NCBI RefSeq assembly: GCF_004116265.1
Contig: NZ_QOUX01000047.1
Location: 372,001-436,000, forward strand
DNA length: 64,000 nt
Reading direction: 5' to 3'
DNA from: Anaerobacillus alkaliphilus
GTDB lineage: Bacteria > Bacillota > Bacilli > Bacillales > Anaerobacillaceae
In this document: positions 1 to 8,536 of the stretch, one piece after another
How the letters are laid out: every line of letters begins with the position of its first letter
Position numbering within the stretch: position 1 is the first letter of the stretch
Translations under genes and position numbers: made by a program
Notes under the pieces: model-generated
The model's input: the letters and a program-made list of their open reading frames with translations, nothing else
Told to the model about the DNA's origin: nothing
The model's database searches: none

Positions 1-1380
1 CTAAAGGATATCCTGGCAAATGAACAAATGATTGATCGAACGATTATCGAAAGCTATTCGAAAAAACACCAGCTTTGCCCATTTGAGTTCTCCTTAGATG
101 TGGCTTTACATGCAGACGCTGTGATCTGTGATTACAATTATTTTTTTGATCCAAGAGTGAAATTGCAGCGATGGAGTGAGCACCATAAAGAAACAGTGTT
201 ATTAATTGATGAAGCCCATAATCTAGTTGATCGGGGTAGAGGCATGTATTCTGCATCCATCTCTAAATCAACATTTTTAGAAGCAAGTAGACTCCTAAAA
301 GGTAAAAATCAAGAACTCTTTTTAATAACTAAGGCCGTCAATGATTTGCTTTTGAAATGGAAAAAGGAATTGCTTGAGAATGACCAGTTTGATTTCCTTG
401 AATTTCCGAAACATATAGTTGACGCAGTCGCTGAGTTCATTGAATTAGGAGATCGCTGGTTAGCAGCTCCTGGTAGTTATCTTGAAGAATATTATCCAAT
501 TGTTAAAGACTTATTTTACGAAGCACAGGCGTTTTCTCGTGTAGCTGGTCTTTATGATGATCATTTTCGAACGATGGTGGCTACCTATAAGAGTGAGGTT
601 GAAGTAAAGCTACTTTGTCTTGACCCTTCAAGGTTACTTCGAGCTGCGACGAAAAAGGTAAAAGCGACAATCTTTTTCTCGGCAACGCTACATCCTCTTG
701 GTTACTTCCAAACAGTGTTAGGTGGCGAAGAAGTCGATTACTTTCAAGACATCCCTTCACCATTTGATGAAAAAAATGTTGAGGTTTTCGTTAGTCCGAT
801 ATCTACAAAGTATAAGGACCGGCAAGCATCCGTTGAAAAAATTATAACTGTCCTACGGGATACAATTCACAAGCACACTGGGAATTACCTTGTCTTTTTT
901 CCTTCTTATGAATATTTGTCTCAAGTGCTAGAACAGTATCAGGAGGACGTGATTGAAGAAGACATTGAACTCCTCGTTCAATCGAAACTCATGACAGAAA
1001 AAGAGCGAGAGCAATTTCTAGAAAAGTTTCAACCAAAAGCTTCTGGAATACGAATTGGTTTTGCAGTACTTGGCGGTATTTTTGCTGAAGGGGTAGATTT
1101 GCGGGGGGACCGATTAAACGGCGTCTGTATTGTTGGTGTAGGTCTACCGAGGATTTCTGAGGAACAGGACTTGATTAAACAACTTTATGCTTCGCAAGGT
1201 TACAATGGCTTTGATTTTGCTTATGTATATCCAGGTATGAATAAAGTGCAACAAGCAGGCGGTCGACTCATTCGTTCCGAGGAAGATAAGGGACTCATTA
1301 TCCTCATGGATGATCGTTACTTAACCGCGAAATACCATAAACTTCTACCAAGTGAGTGGCAAAATTACCAAAGAATATAA
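1..1380 (+). CDS. ATP-dependent DNA helicase, DinG/Rad3 (XPD-like) family, 5' truncated
   Basis: The reading frame is open from the first base of the window, so this is the C-terminal part of a longer superfamily 2 helicase; the ATG at 28 is internal. The DEAH box is visible as LLIDEAHN, preceded by a CPFEFSLD stretch that fits the last cysteine of the XPD-type iron-sulfur domain and the CDYNYFFDP stretch typical of COG1199 proteins. Motifs of the second RecA-like lobe follow (SATLHPLGYF, FFPSYEYL, GIFAEGVDL, and a closing QAGGRLIRS motif VI). Members unwind DNA 5' to 3' in repair or replication-conflict contexts. The Walker A region lies outside the window. Family assignment is firm; the precise cellular role is not visible here. 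Confidence 0.9.
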   Translation, partial: LKDILANEQMIDRTIIESYSKKHQLCPFEFSLDVALHADAVICDYNYFFDPRVKLQRWSEHHKETVLLIDEAHNLVDRGRGMYSASISKSTFLEASRLLKGKNQELFLITKAVNDLLLKWKKELLENDQFDFLEFPKHIVDAVAEFIELGDRWLAAPGSYLEEYYPIVKDLFYEAQAFSRVAGLYDDHFRTMVATYKSEVEVKLLCLDPSRLLRAATKKVKATIFFSATLHPLGYFQTVLGGEEVDYFQDIPSPFDEKNVEVFVSPISTKYKDRQASVEKIITVLRDTIHKHTGNYLVFFPSYEYLSQVLEQYQEDVIEEDIELLVQSKLMTEKEREQFLEKFQPKASGIRIGFAVLGGIFAEGVDLRGDRLNGVCIVGVGLPRISEEQDLIKQLYASQGYNGFDFAYVYPGMNKVQQAGGRLIRSEEDKGLIILMDDRYLTAKYHKLLPSEWQNYQRI

Positions 1381-1516
1381 TTCAAGGTTTTTTTAAGAGT
1401 AAGCACCTCAATTGATATATTTCCATGTGAATTGCGACTGTAATTTTTAGGTTCAAGAGGAGCCCAACTTTGCTTAAATTTAAGGTCATTCCCAATTCGT
1501 AGGCATATGATGTCTT

Positions 1517-1536
1517 GTGAACTACCCACCTAGTGG
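1517..1536 (-). repeat. short copy of an IS200/IS605-end-like motif
   Basis: The 14 bases at 1517-1530 (GTGAACTACCCACC) match, with one mismatch and in inverted orientation, bases 28365-28378. A small palindrome CCAC-CTA-GTGG overlaps at 1526-1536. At the second locus the motif sits beside a longer hairpin. This resembles the hairpin-bearing ends of IS200/IS605-type elements, but no transposase is nearby, so it is at most a relic. The assignment is from memory of such ends, not from a search. Confidence 0.3.
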
Positions 1537-1565
1537 AATGGATGAAATCGAAGGGAATGACAATT

Positions 1566-2450
1566 ATGTACTATAACCAAAGTTCAAATACGTATGCAAT
1601 GAGCTCCCCTATGTATTATCACGGAAGCGGGATAAGAAATTCTCAAGTAGTAGAGACAATCCGTGAAAGTATGAAAGGAGAGGCTTCTTCAATTGACCTC
1701 TATCAACAGTTAGTAACGATCGCACCTGATCAACGGCATAAAAATGAAATTTTACGAATACTTGAAAACAAAAAAACAACATTTAACCACTTAGCAAACC
1801 TGTATTGGAATGTAACCGGAACACATCTACCATACCAGAAACAAGATACATCCTTATTGAATTACCGTGATGGTCTACAAAAAGCTTATGAGAATGAAAT
1901 AAAGAACCAAGACATGTATCAAAGAGGATACTTAGCTGCTACCGATCCACAAGTTCAAGCGTTCTTTGCGTGGGCATTAACAAGTGAACAAGCGATCTCA
2001 TTCAGAATAAGTGAACTTCATGAAACAGTTAATCAAAAGGCTGATTTTGGATCTGAACCATTTGTTGTTAATATCAATAACGCCACTAAAAACAATACTT
2101 CGTTTCGTACAGCTCTATGGACGGGCGAACACTTGCAATTGACGTTGATGAGTATCGGTGTTGGTGAGGACATTGGTCTAGAAGCGCATCCAAACACAGA
2201 TCAGTTTTTACGCATTGAAGAAGGAAAAGGACTAGTTCAGATGGGCGATACTAAGGAGCGGCTAAACTTTCTTCAAAATGTCGGCGATGATGATGTTATC
2301 TTAATTCCAGCAGGCAAATGGCATAATCTTACTAACACAGGGGAAAAACCACTCAAACTTTACTCTATATACGCTCCACCAGAACACCCGTTTGGAACGA
2401 TTCATGAAACAAAAGCTATTGCCATGGCTGCCGAAGAACATAATCACTAA
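1566..2450 (+). CDS. ferritin-like domain fused to a C-terminal cupin
   Basis: About 294 residues. The N-terminal part (roughly residues 25-160) is helical with spaced E and H residues (ESMKGEASSIDLYQQL, ENEIKNQDMYQRGY) as in ferritin-like/rubrerythrin-type four-helix proteins. The C-terminal part (roughly 180-285) is a cupin beta-barrel, with the signature HPNTDQFLRIEEGKG and a second motif PAGKWHNLTNTG. Cupins with this pattern usually bind a metal. The start at 1566 (MYYNQSS) is preferred over the ATGs at 1533 and 1557 because an AAGGGA box lies 9-10 bases upstream and the residues before it look random. Transcribed alone as far as can be seen. The biochemical role is unknown. Confidence 0.75.
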   Translation: MYYNQSSNTYAMSSPMYYHGSGIRNSQVVETIRESMKGEASSIDLYQQLVTIAPDQRHKNEILRILENKKTTFNHLANLYWNVTGTHLPYQKQDTSLLNYRDGLQKAYENEIKNQDMYQRGYLAATDPQVQAFFAWALTSEQAISFRISELHETVNQKADFGSEPFVVNINNATKNNTSFRTALWTGEHLQLTLMSIGVGEDIGLEAHPNTDQFLRIEEGKGLVQMGDTKERLNFLQNVGDDDVILIPAGKWHNLTNTGEKPLKLYSIYAPPEHPFGTIHETKAIAMAAEEHNH

Positions 2451-2978
2451 GTAACGCCAGCGCATTCTTATCTGTGCAGAAAATGTTTTGGGAAGCAACA
2501 TCCTGGTAATTTCCTTACAGGCTTTGCGACGATAATAGCAGGGAGTGTAGTGTGGAGTTTCACTTTCTTTCTAAAATTTGGAGCAGTTTTTTAAACTTTT
2601 TGTAAAGATTTGCCCCAACACTATTACTTTCGCACTTTACTCGTCGCAAGGCATCAAAGATGTTATTTAAGCTGTTGCTCGGTGTGCTAACAATTCTTAC
2701 GTTGAAATAAAGATTGCAAGCAATGATCTTATGCACCTAGACGGCTTTACATACTTTTAATTAGCTTAAAACGTTACCAGCATTGGAAACAGCAAATTCC
2801 TTTGCTTTTTTTTGATTATTTTTTTTACAGCTAAATTTTCTTATTATTTTTAACCACATTAATTAATACCAACAACTTCAATGAGAGTTATTAAGCAAAT
2901 AGCAGAAGCTAATACTCGAGAGCACTATTTCTAAATGGTGAACTCTGTACAATACAAGGTAGAAAGGTGGTTAAATAA
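2451..2978. other. 528-base intergenic region with an in-frame post-stop extension
   Basis: No complete gene was found. Directly after the cupin stop codon the same frame stays open for 47 codons to a TAA at 2592-2594. The would-be peptide has a CRKC pair and a hydrophobic stretch (TIIAGSVVWSFTFFLKF), so it may be a decayed small membrane protein or a lost C-terminal extension. It has no usable start codon. From about 2600 to 2960 the sequence is AT-rich and featureless to the eye. It leads into the ribosome binding site AGAAAGGTGG of the next gene. Confidence 0.4.
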
Positions 2979-3536
2979 ATGAAGAAGTTAACGATGTCGA
3001 TTGCGGTTGCCACACTACTTCTTGCTGGCGTAGCAGGTTGTGGGGCAGATAACCAGACAACTGGATTGGGGACGAATAACTATCAAGCGAACCATGGCGG
3101 TATGTTTGGTGCTCAAGGTACTACTGGTCAGACTGGAGTTACAGGCCAAGGGCGCGGTTTGTTTGGTGGTCAAGGTGATACTGGTCAGACGGGAATTACA
3201 GGCCGTGGGGGCGGTTTGTTCGGTGGTCAAGGCGCTACTGGTCAAACTGGAGTTACAGGCCGTGGGGGCGGTTTGTTCGGTGGTCAGGGTACTGGAACTA
3301 ACCCTCAAACGGGAATTGGAAATGACGGATATTATGGGTTACCTTCTTATGACATAAGAGGTTTTGACGAAAGAGCACTAGGTGGGTTAGGCAGAGGTTT
3401 AGATGGTATCGGAAACGGCACCTACGGTGGACAGGTAATCGGTGGTCAAACTGATGAAACAACTCCAACTGGCTTAGAACGTCACGGCTCGTATAGTGGC
3501 CAAAGAGGTATGGGAACAGCTGGCATGAACAGATAA
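2979..3536 (+). CDS. small lipoprotein with Gly/Gln/Thr tandem repeats
   Basis: A 185-residue protein with a classical lipoprotein signal peptide: a hydrophobic core and lipobox VAGC with Cys21 as the lipidation site, so it should be anchored on the outer face of the membrane. After residue 40 come three full copies of a 19-residue repeat of the type GLFGGQGDTGQTGITGRGG and a partial fourth. The tail is rich in Gly, Tyr and Arg. The ribosome binding site is AGAAAGGTGG before ATG 2979, and a strong terminator follows. No enzymatic domain is recognised. The low-complexity composition suggests a structural or surface-exposed role. A related QTGQTG-rich linker occurs in the lipoprotein phosphatase at 47121-49289. 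Confidence 0.75.
   Translation: MKKLTMSIAVATLLLAGVAGCGADNQTTGLGTNNYQANHGGMFGAQGTTGQTGVTGQGRGLFGGQGDTGQTGITGRGGGLFGGQGATGQTGVTGRGGGLFGGQGTGTNPQTGIGNDGYYGLPSYDIRGFDERALGGLGRGLDGIGNGTYGGQVIGGQTDETTPTGLERHGSYSGQRGMGTAGMNR
3099..3290 (+). repeat. 57-bp tandem coding repeat, about 3.3 copies
   Basis: Units begin at 3099, 3156, 3213 and 3270 (the last partial). Each encodes 19 residues starting GLFGGQG or GMFGAQG. Units 2 and 3 are nearly identical in nucleotides, so they probably arose by recent duplication. The number of copies may vary between strains. Confidence 0.85.
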
Positions 3537-3547
3537 TATGGACAATG

Positions 3548-3580
3548 AAATAAGCGTTGGCATCTAGCCAACGCTTATTT
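3548..3580 (+). terminator. rho-independent terminator after the repeat lipoprotein gene
   Basis: A perfect 14-bp stem (AAATAAGCGTTGGC and its complement) closes on a 5-base loop and ends in ATTTACT, 11 bases after the stop codon. Confidence 0.8.
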
Positions 3581-3724
3581 ACTAATAAAAGATATAATCG
3601 CTTTGAAGAGTAAGTTGCTAACGAAAAAAATTATATAAGTAATGATAGCAGAAAACATTCACATTTATTCACAAAAAAATTGGTTAAACTACACTTGTAA
3701 GAATTCCATAACGGAGGAGATAGT

Positions 3725-4429
3725 GTGTCAGTTCTAGAAATGGTTATCAGGACAACTACTGGTTTTGTAATTCTTTATACATTGTGTCGTATCCTAAACA
3801 AAAAATTAATCTCACAAATGACGTTTTTTGATTACGTATCTGGTATTACAATTGGGTCTGTAGTAGCTAGCTCTATGTTAATGAAAGATGTTCCAATCTT
3901 TATTGGAATGTTCGGCTTAATTTTATTTTGCTTTTATACCTTTTTAAGCAGTATAACTGCAATTAAAAGCCTTTGGGGAAGAAAGGTATTAGAAGATGAA
4001 CCTACCTATTTAATTAAGAATGGACAAGTTCTTGAGGATGGGCTAAAAAAAGTAAGGCTAACTATGAACAGTCTATTAACAGGTTTACGAAAAAAAGGTT
4101 ATTTTTATGTAGATCAAGTAGAAACTGCTGTACTAGAAACAGATGGTGTCATCACTGTCCTCCCCAAACCGCAGTTTGCACCAGCTACACAACAAGATGT
4201 TTTCAATGTTAACGTAAGTCGTGGCACTGCACAAGCATTTATTATTGATGGACAATTGCTACCAAATGGCCTTAAAGCCATTGAAAAAGATATGGCTTGG
4301 GTTGAACAAGTGCTTAAAGAACAGAACATCCCTTCAATCAAAGAAGTTTTTTTTGCTCAAGTCGACCAGTTAGGAAACATTTATATTGATAAACGCATGG
4401 ACAAAAATATAAATTTAAAATATGAGTAA
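3725..4429 (+). CDS. DUF421 (YetF/YrbG-type) membrane protein
   Basis: A 234-residue protein of the DUF421 family common in Bacillus. Three N-terminal hydrophobic segments (about residues 5-20, 36-52 and 58-78) are followed by a cytoplasmic alpha/beta domain containing the family landmarks LIKNGQVLEDGLKK, MNSLLTGLRKKGYF and GTAQAFIIDGQLLPNGL. The GTG at 3725 is taken as start because GGAGGAG lies 6-7 bases upstream. The family's molecular function is unknown; several Bacillus members are made during sporulation. No terminator is evident downstream. Confidence 0.85.
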   Translation: MSVLEMVIRTTTGFVILYTLCRILNKKLISQMTFFDYVSGITIGSVVASSMLMKDVPIFIGMFGLILFCFYTFLSSITAIKSLWGRKVLEDEPTYLIKNGQVLEDGLKKVRLTMNSLLTGLRKKGYFYVDQVETAVLETDGVITVLPKPQFAPATQQDVFNVNVSRGTAQAFIIDGQLLPNGLKAIEKDMAWVEQVLKEQNIPSIKEVFFAQVDQLGNIYIDKRMDKNINLKYE

Positions 4430-4612
4430 ATAGATCGATCCATAAGGATTACGTAATTTACATAGTTATCTTAATCAGCACTACAATGCAGACAAACATT
4501 TTGACAGTTATTTGTATGGTTATTTAGCGAATGCAGACTTGCAAGTTGATATATGTTACAATAAGATACTTGAATGAACGAGGAATTTTTAGTGAGCAAG
4601 CGATGGTGAATA

Positions 4613-5266
4613 ATGAAAATTGAACTAGAGAATGAAACGATTGAATGTCATATACAGTTTGCAAAAAGAAAAAAGTTATCTCTACATATTGATACTAATG
4701 GATTTATTACAGTGAAAGCACCTAGGGATACTAGTGAAGAAGCGATAAGAAATGCAGTCATACAACAAGGTACATGGATCTTAGAAAAACTAAGAAACAT
4801 CAGGAAAGTACAAGAGGGGCCAGAGCCCAAGAGTTACCAGGGTGAAGGGAAATTTTTGCATTTAGGTAAAGAATATTACCTTCATGAACTAATTGATACG
4901 AGCGGCTTAGAAGGAGAAGATCTACAGAAAGCATTGAAAAAATTCTATATTTCTAGTTGCAAGAAATTAATTGGTGAACGAATTAAAATCTATCAACAAC
5001 AACTAAAAGTAAAGCCTAAGGTTATTGAGATTATTGATTCGAAGGTGAAATGGGGGAGTTGTAGTTCAGATAAAAAACTCTGCTTTAACTACCGACTAGC
5101 GATGGCTCCTATAGACGTCATTGATTATGTCATCATCCATGAGTTATGTCATTTACATCATATGAACCATGATCGATCGTTTTGGAGACGTGTCGGTAGT
5201 ATTATGCCTGATTACAAAGAGAAGGAATTATATTTAGCTAGGTACGGTCAATCTATGACACTATGA
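4613..5266 (+). CDS. YgjP-type metallopeptidase (M48-like, DUF45)
   Basis: A 217-residue soluble protein with the zinc site HELCH at residues 176-180 and a third histidine within NHDRSFW (His186), the exact pattern of the YgjP/DUF45 family (HELCHL...NHS..FW). Upstream landmarks KVKWGSCSSDK and LCFNYRLAMAP also belong to this family. There is no signal peptide, so it should act in the cytoplasm. Family members often accompany restriction-modification or phage-related genes, but nothing of that kind is adjacent here. The substrate is unknown. A terminator overlaps the end of the gene. Confidence 0.9.
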   Translation: MKIELENETIECHIQFAKRKKLSLHIDTNGFITVKAPRDTSEEAIRNAVIQQGTWILEKLRNIRKVQEGPEPKSYQGEGKFLHLGKEYYLHELIDTSGLEGEDLQKALKKFYISSCKKLIGERIKIYQQQLKVKPKVIEIIDSKVKWGSCSSDKKLCFNYRLAMAPIDVIDYVIIHELCHLHHMNHDRSFWRRVGSIMPDYKEKELYLARYGQSMTL

Positions 5267-5292
5267 AAAAAGGTCTAAATAGACCTTTTTGT
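5267..5292 (+). terminator. rho-independent terminator
   Basis: The 11-bp stem AAAAAGGTCTA/TAGACCTTTTT is separated by only two bases and followed by GTTTTTG, right after the YgjP stop codon. Confidence 0.8.
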
Positions 5293-5439
5293 TTTTGATT
5301 TAAAGTTTCTTTCCAAGGCCATACATGGTTTGATAGGTAATCATTCCTGGCTAGTACTTTTTAACCATTTATATCCAATAACGAAACATATCCATGCTTT
5401 CAGTCGTTATTATATATACATACGTTTTGGAGGTGCATC

Positions 5440-6348
5440 GTGAAATACTTTAAAGAAATGGTTATTGGAGCATTAGTTATTAGTTTAATACTAAATGTTT
5501 ACTTACTAACCAAAATGAACGAAGTTGAAAATCAAGTGAACTACCTTTCACATGATCAATCTAGAATTGTTCAAACGGTAGACAATCAAACGAGAAACTT
5601 ACAATATACGCTGGATGAGTTTATTCGAGAGCAGAGCTGGATTAGTTCCATCCAAATGGATCTTGATGGAAAAAACCTACCTAATGGTAATGCTCTATTA
5701 AACTTTGATTGGCATATAAAAGAGCTATTGAAAGACTCTGAAGTTGTTTTTCATTACAAATTTGGGTTAGATGATCAATATCGCTCAGTTCGAGCCGTTG
5801 ATAAAGGGGACGGACGATTTCAGGCAACCGTTCCTTTAGAAGTTTCATTAGGACCGGAATGGTATATTTCGTTTAGTGGTTTAGGCATTAACGAAATGGA
5901 ACATAGAGAAATTGAAAAAATAAAAGAAGAACAAAGTTCACAACACCAACATGAAATTCAATATTATGTCACTGTTTCAAACGACGACCTACTAAAAAGT
6001 AGTGAAATTCGCCACGAACATATTGCCTACTTAGGAACGCAATATTATGGATTGATCGAAGCGTCAGGACACAGATATGACAAAGGATATTATATTACGG
6101 TAACAAAACCACATTATTACGGAGAAAATAACATATCGTTATCAGAAGTCTATTTGCAAAAATATAAAGAAAATAGATTGCTAGAAGAAGAGAAGCTAAC
6201 TGCGAATGAAAACAATGGCCATTATATGGATGGTGTCATTGTGTATGAAAAAAATGCCCCTGATGAAAAATTCAATTATAGCCGTTTAGTGGTAAGAGTT
6301 GTCTATAGTAACGGTGCCGAATTTGAAAGGGTTCTTTACTCCAAATAA
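5440..6348 (+). CDS. membrane-anchored protein of unknown function
   Basis: A 302-residue protein with one N-terminal transmembrane helix (about residues 8-25, MVIGALVISLILNVYLLT). A short coiled-coil-like stretch follows (about 28-60, NEVENQVNYLSHDQSRI), then a beta-rich extracytoplasmic domain. Topology suggests a type II membrane protein facing outward. It is read from GTG 5440 after GGAGGTG. No catalytic motif is recognised, and the neighbouring gene (S41 peptidase) is separated by a terminator. Function unknown. Confidence 0.6.
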   Translation: MKYFKEMVIGALVISLILNVYLLTKMNEVENQVNYLSHDQSRIVQTVDNQTRNLQYTLDEFIREQSWISSIQMDLDGKNLPNGNALLNFDWHIKELLKDSEVVFHYKFGLDDQYRSVRAVDKGDGRFQATVPLEVSLGPEWYISFSGLGINEMEHREIEKIKEEQSSQHQHEIQYYVTVSNDDLLKSSEIRHEHIAYLGTQYYGLIEASGHRYDKGYYITVTKPHYYGENNISLSEVYLQKYKENRLLEEEKLTANENNGHYMDGVIVYEKNAPDEKFNYSRLVVRVVYSNGAEFERVLYSK

Positions 6349-6358
6349 TTTTATAATA

Positions 6359-6399
6359 GCGTATTCCAAAAAATATATGGAATACGTTATTTTTTTATT
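6359..6399 (+). terminator. rho-independent terminator
   Basis: The inverted repeat GCGTATTCCA/TGGAATACGT flanks an A-rich loop and is followed by a run of T at 6390-6396. Confidence 0.8.
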
Positions 6400-6426
6400 A
6401 GATAATGATTTTAAGGGGTGGTGTAG

Positions 6427-7413
6427 ATGATTACGAAACAAGTAGTACTTACTGATTCAATCCGTAAGGAAGTTGTAGAGGAATTTGTTGCTCGGTTGGT
6501 AAAGGATTACGTATTTCCTGAACTGGCGAAAGAAATTGGAATAGAAATAGTTAGTAAGCTCCAAAATGGAGACTATGATACGATTAATGATGCCGAAGCA
6601 TTTTCAAAAGCACTAACAGATGATATTCAAACGGTTTCAAAAGATCGCCATCTACGAGTGACGGTCACCGCTGAAGAGAAAGTAGTCGAGAATAAAGTTA
6701 GTGAAAAAGAAATGATGGAAGAATACTATGGAATATCAAAAGCGAATAATTATGGATTTTTTAAGATTGAAAGATTGCCAGGTAACATTGGGTATATAGA
6801 GTTACGTAATTTTGAAGATCCAACTACAGCAGGTGAGACAGCAACACATGCGATGAACTTTGTTGCGAATACAGAGGCCCTAATTTTTGACTTACGGAAA
6901 AATGGTGGGGGAAGCCCTGGTATGGTGGCATTGCTAACAACTTATTTGTTTGAACAACCTGTTCACTTAAATAATTTCTATACACGAGCTGGAGATCGTA
7001 CGATCCAGTCTTGGACGTTGCCACATGTTCCAGGAAAACGTTTTGTTAATAAGCCAGTTCACATTCTAACTAGTAACTACACCTTTTCAGCAGCAGAAGA
7101 ATTTACATACAATCTCATCAACTTAAAGCGGGCTACAGTGATTGGTGAGGTGACGGGTGGAGGCGCAAATCCAGGGGCTATGCAACAGCTAACAAAACAT
7201 TTCCGAGCGTTTATTCCTACAGGCAGAGCGATTAACCCAATTACACGTACGAACTGGGAAGGAACTGGGGTACAACCAGATATTGAGACAGAGAAAGATA
7301 AAGCATTTGACTGTGCTTACCAATTGGCACTTCGGCATGTAAGAAATGTCTACCAAAATCAAGAAGGTTATGGGTTTATGCTTAAAGAGATTGATCAGCA
7401 GTTGGAGTCATAA
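6427..7413 (+). CDS. S41 family peptidase (IRBP/tail-specific protease-like)
   Basis: A 328-residue protein. Residues 1-100 form a helical N-terminal region like that of S41/IRBP-type proteins, and residues 115-300 carry the S41 core: IGYIELRNFED, the glycine-rich LRKNGGGSPG, the nucleophile segment TSNYTFSAAEEF with the likely catalytic serine at 221, and GEVTGGGANPG. There is no signal peptide, transmembrane helix or obvious PDZ domain, unlike CtpA/CtpB. It may therefore act in the cytoplasm on small substrates. Ribosome binding site GGGGTGG before ATG 6427. Family call is firm; substrate unknown. Confidence 0.88.
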   Translation: MITKQVVLTDSIRKEVVEEFVARLVKDYVFPELAKEIGIEIVSKLQNGDYDTINDAEAFSKALTDDIQTVSKDRHLRVTVTAEEKVVENKVSEKEMMEEYYGISKANNYGFFKIERLPGNIGYIELRNFEDPTTAGETATHAMNFVANTEALIFDLRKNGGGSPGMVALLTTYLFEQPVHLNNFYTRAGDRTIQSWTLPHVPGKRFVNKPVHILTSNYTFSAAEEFTYNLINLKRATVIGEVTGGGANPGAMQQLTKHFRAFIPTGRAINPITRTNWEGTGVQPDIETEKDKAFDCAYQLALRHVRNVYQNQEGYGFMLKEIDQQLES

Positions 7414-7417
7414 TAAT

Positions 7418-7446
7418 AAAAGGACCGAATGCCGGTCCTTTTTTAT
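7418..7446. terminator. bidirectional terminator between convergent genes
   Basis: The stem AAAAGGACCG/CGGTCCTTTT with T-runs on both strands sits between the S41 gene (+) and the acetamidase gene (-), so it can stop transcription from both sides. Confidence 0.8.
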
Positions 7447-8396
7447 TATCCTTTAGAAATTCGAATTGCCCCATACGGAAGCATTGCATGAACACCTTTG
7501 ACACCGTTAACGACTTGGGTAATGCGTAGATCAACAGCGACACTTGCAAGAGCCGTTGCCTCAGTCTTTGAAATGTTATAGAGTTTTTGTATTAGTTTCA
7601 CCATCTCGTCGAGTGCCATAGCAGTCGCTTCATTTAAATCTTCGTGAAAACCAAAGGTCATCCAGCCTGAATTTGTTTTTGCCAGAGGCATTTGATAGTC
7701 TAACTTCTCATGGACAATAAGGGTTACGTCAACGAAATCCATTGGACATTCAATCGCTGTTCCAGAACTTTCGCCGTCTCCTTGTAAGGCATGTCCATCA
7801 CCAAGAGAAAATAAAGCCCCATCTACTGCGATCGGTAAAAAAAGACTAGACCCTTTGACTAGTTCTTTACAGTCAATATTCCCACCACAATAGCGCGGAG
7901 GTGCAGTTGGATGAACCCCATCCTCAGCCGGGGCTACTCCTAGTAAACCTAAAAATGGAGAAAGCGCAACAGAAAACTCGCGATTGCCAATCGTACAGCT
8001 TCCGGTCATGGTTGTAGTATCTAGCCTCCAGTCTAGTTGAATTCTTTCACTTTCTGTTAAGCCGAGTTTTTCATTTTGCCAACTAGGGTTTCCACCTGCC
8101 CAATTTCGTCCATACCATCCAGGGACGAGATCATTGATCCGAACTTCTAACACCATTCCAGGCTTAGCACCTTCAATGGCAATCGGACCAAAAATGGGAT
8201 GCCCAGGTTTCACTTCGTTTTCCCTTGATGAAAAAATTGTTCGCTCAATACCTTCCGCATCGGAGTAGCCCCATTGAATATCAAGTGTTTGTAGTTGAAT
8301 GGAATCACCTGATTGGATGGTTAGTATTGGTTCGTAATCTTTGCTAAAAGACCCGTGGAGGTTTTTAGCATCTAGATCAATTTTATGTATCATCAC
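7446..8396 (-). CDS. acetamidase/formamidase family protein
   Basis: A 316-residue protein of the FmdA/AmdA family, which hydrolyses formamide or acetamide to the acid and ammonia. Visible landmarks are GPIAIEGAKPGMVLEV, NIDCKELVKGSSLFLPI (metal and substrate site), and SLGDGHALQGDGESSGTAIE. The start ATG at 8396 has AAGGAG nine bases upstream on the minus strand. It is transcribed away from the gene at 8537 and stops at a terminator shared with the S41 gene. Specificity between acetamide, formamide or other small amides cannot be told from sequence. Confidence 0.88.
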   Translation of the reverse strand: MMIHKIDLDAKNLHGSFSKDYEPILTIQSGDSIQLQTLDIQWGYSDAEGIERTIFSSRENEVKPGHPIFGPIAIEGAKPGMVLEVRINDLVPGWYGRNWAGGNPSWQNEKLGLTESERIQLDWRLDTTTMTGSCTIGNREFSVALSPFLGLLGVAPAEDGVHPTAPPRYCGGNIDCKELVKGSSLFLPIAVDGALFSLGDGHALQGDGESSGTAIECPMDFVDVTLIVHEKLDYQMPLAKTNSGWMTFGFHEDLNEATAMALDEMVKLIQKLYNISKTEATALASVAVDLRITQVVNGVKGVHAMLPYGAIRISKG

Positions 8397-8536
8397 TAAC
8401 GACTCCTTTATTAGTAGTGATTATATTATAAAGTAATGGAAATAAAATTGGTTAAACTTTCATATGAAAAAATATAGCAATAAACTTGTTTTTCCATAGT
8501 ATGATTACAATATACGTAATGAAGGGAGTGTGGGAC

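Noticed and set aside
3099-3290. Possible CRISPR-like array
   Set aside because: The units are contiguous coding repeats without unique spacers and stay in frame with a lipoprotein.
3040-3357. Alternative plus-frame of 105 codons in the repeat lipoprotein gene
   Set aside because: It is a shadow produced by the 57-bp tandem repeat; the lipoprotein frame has the signal peptide and binding site.
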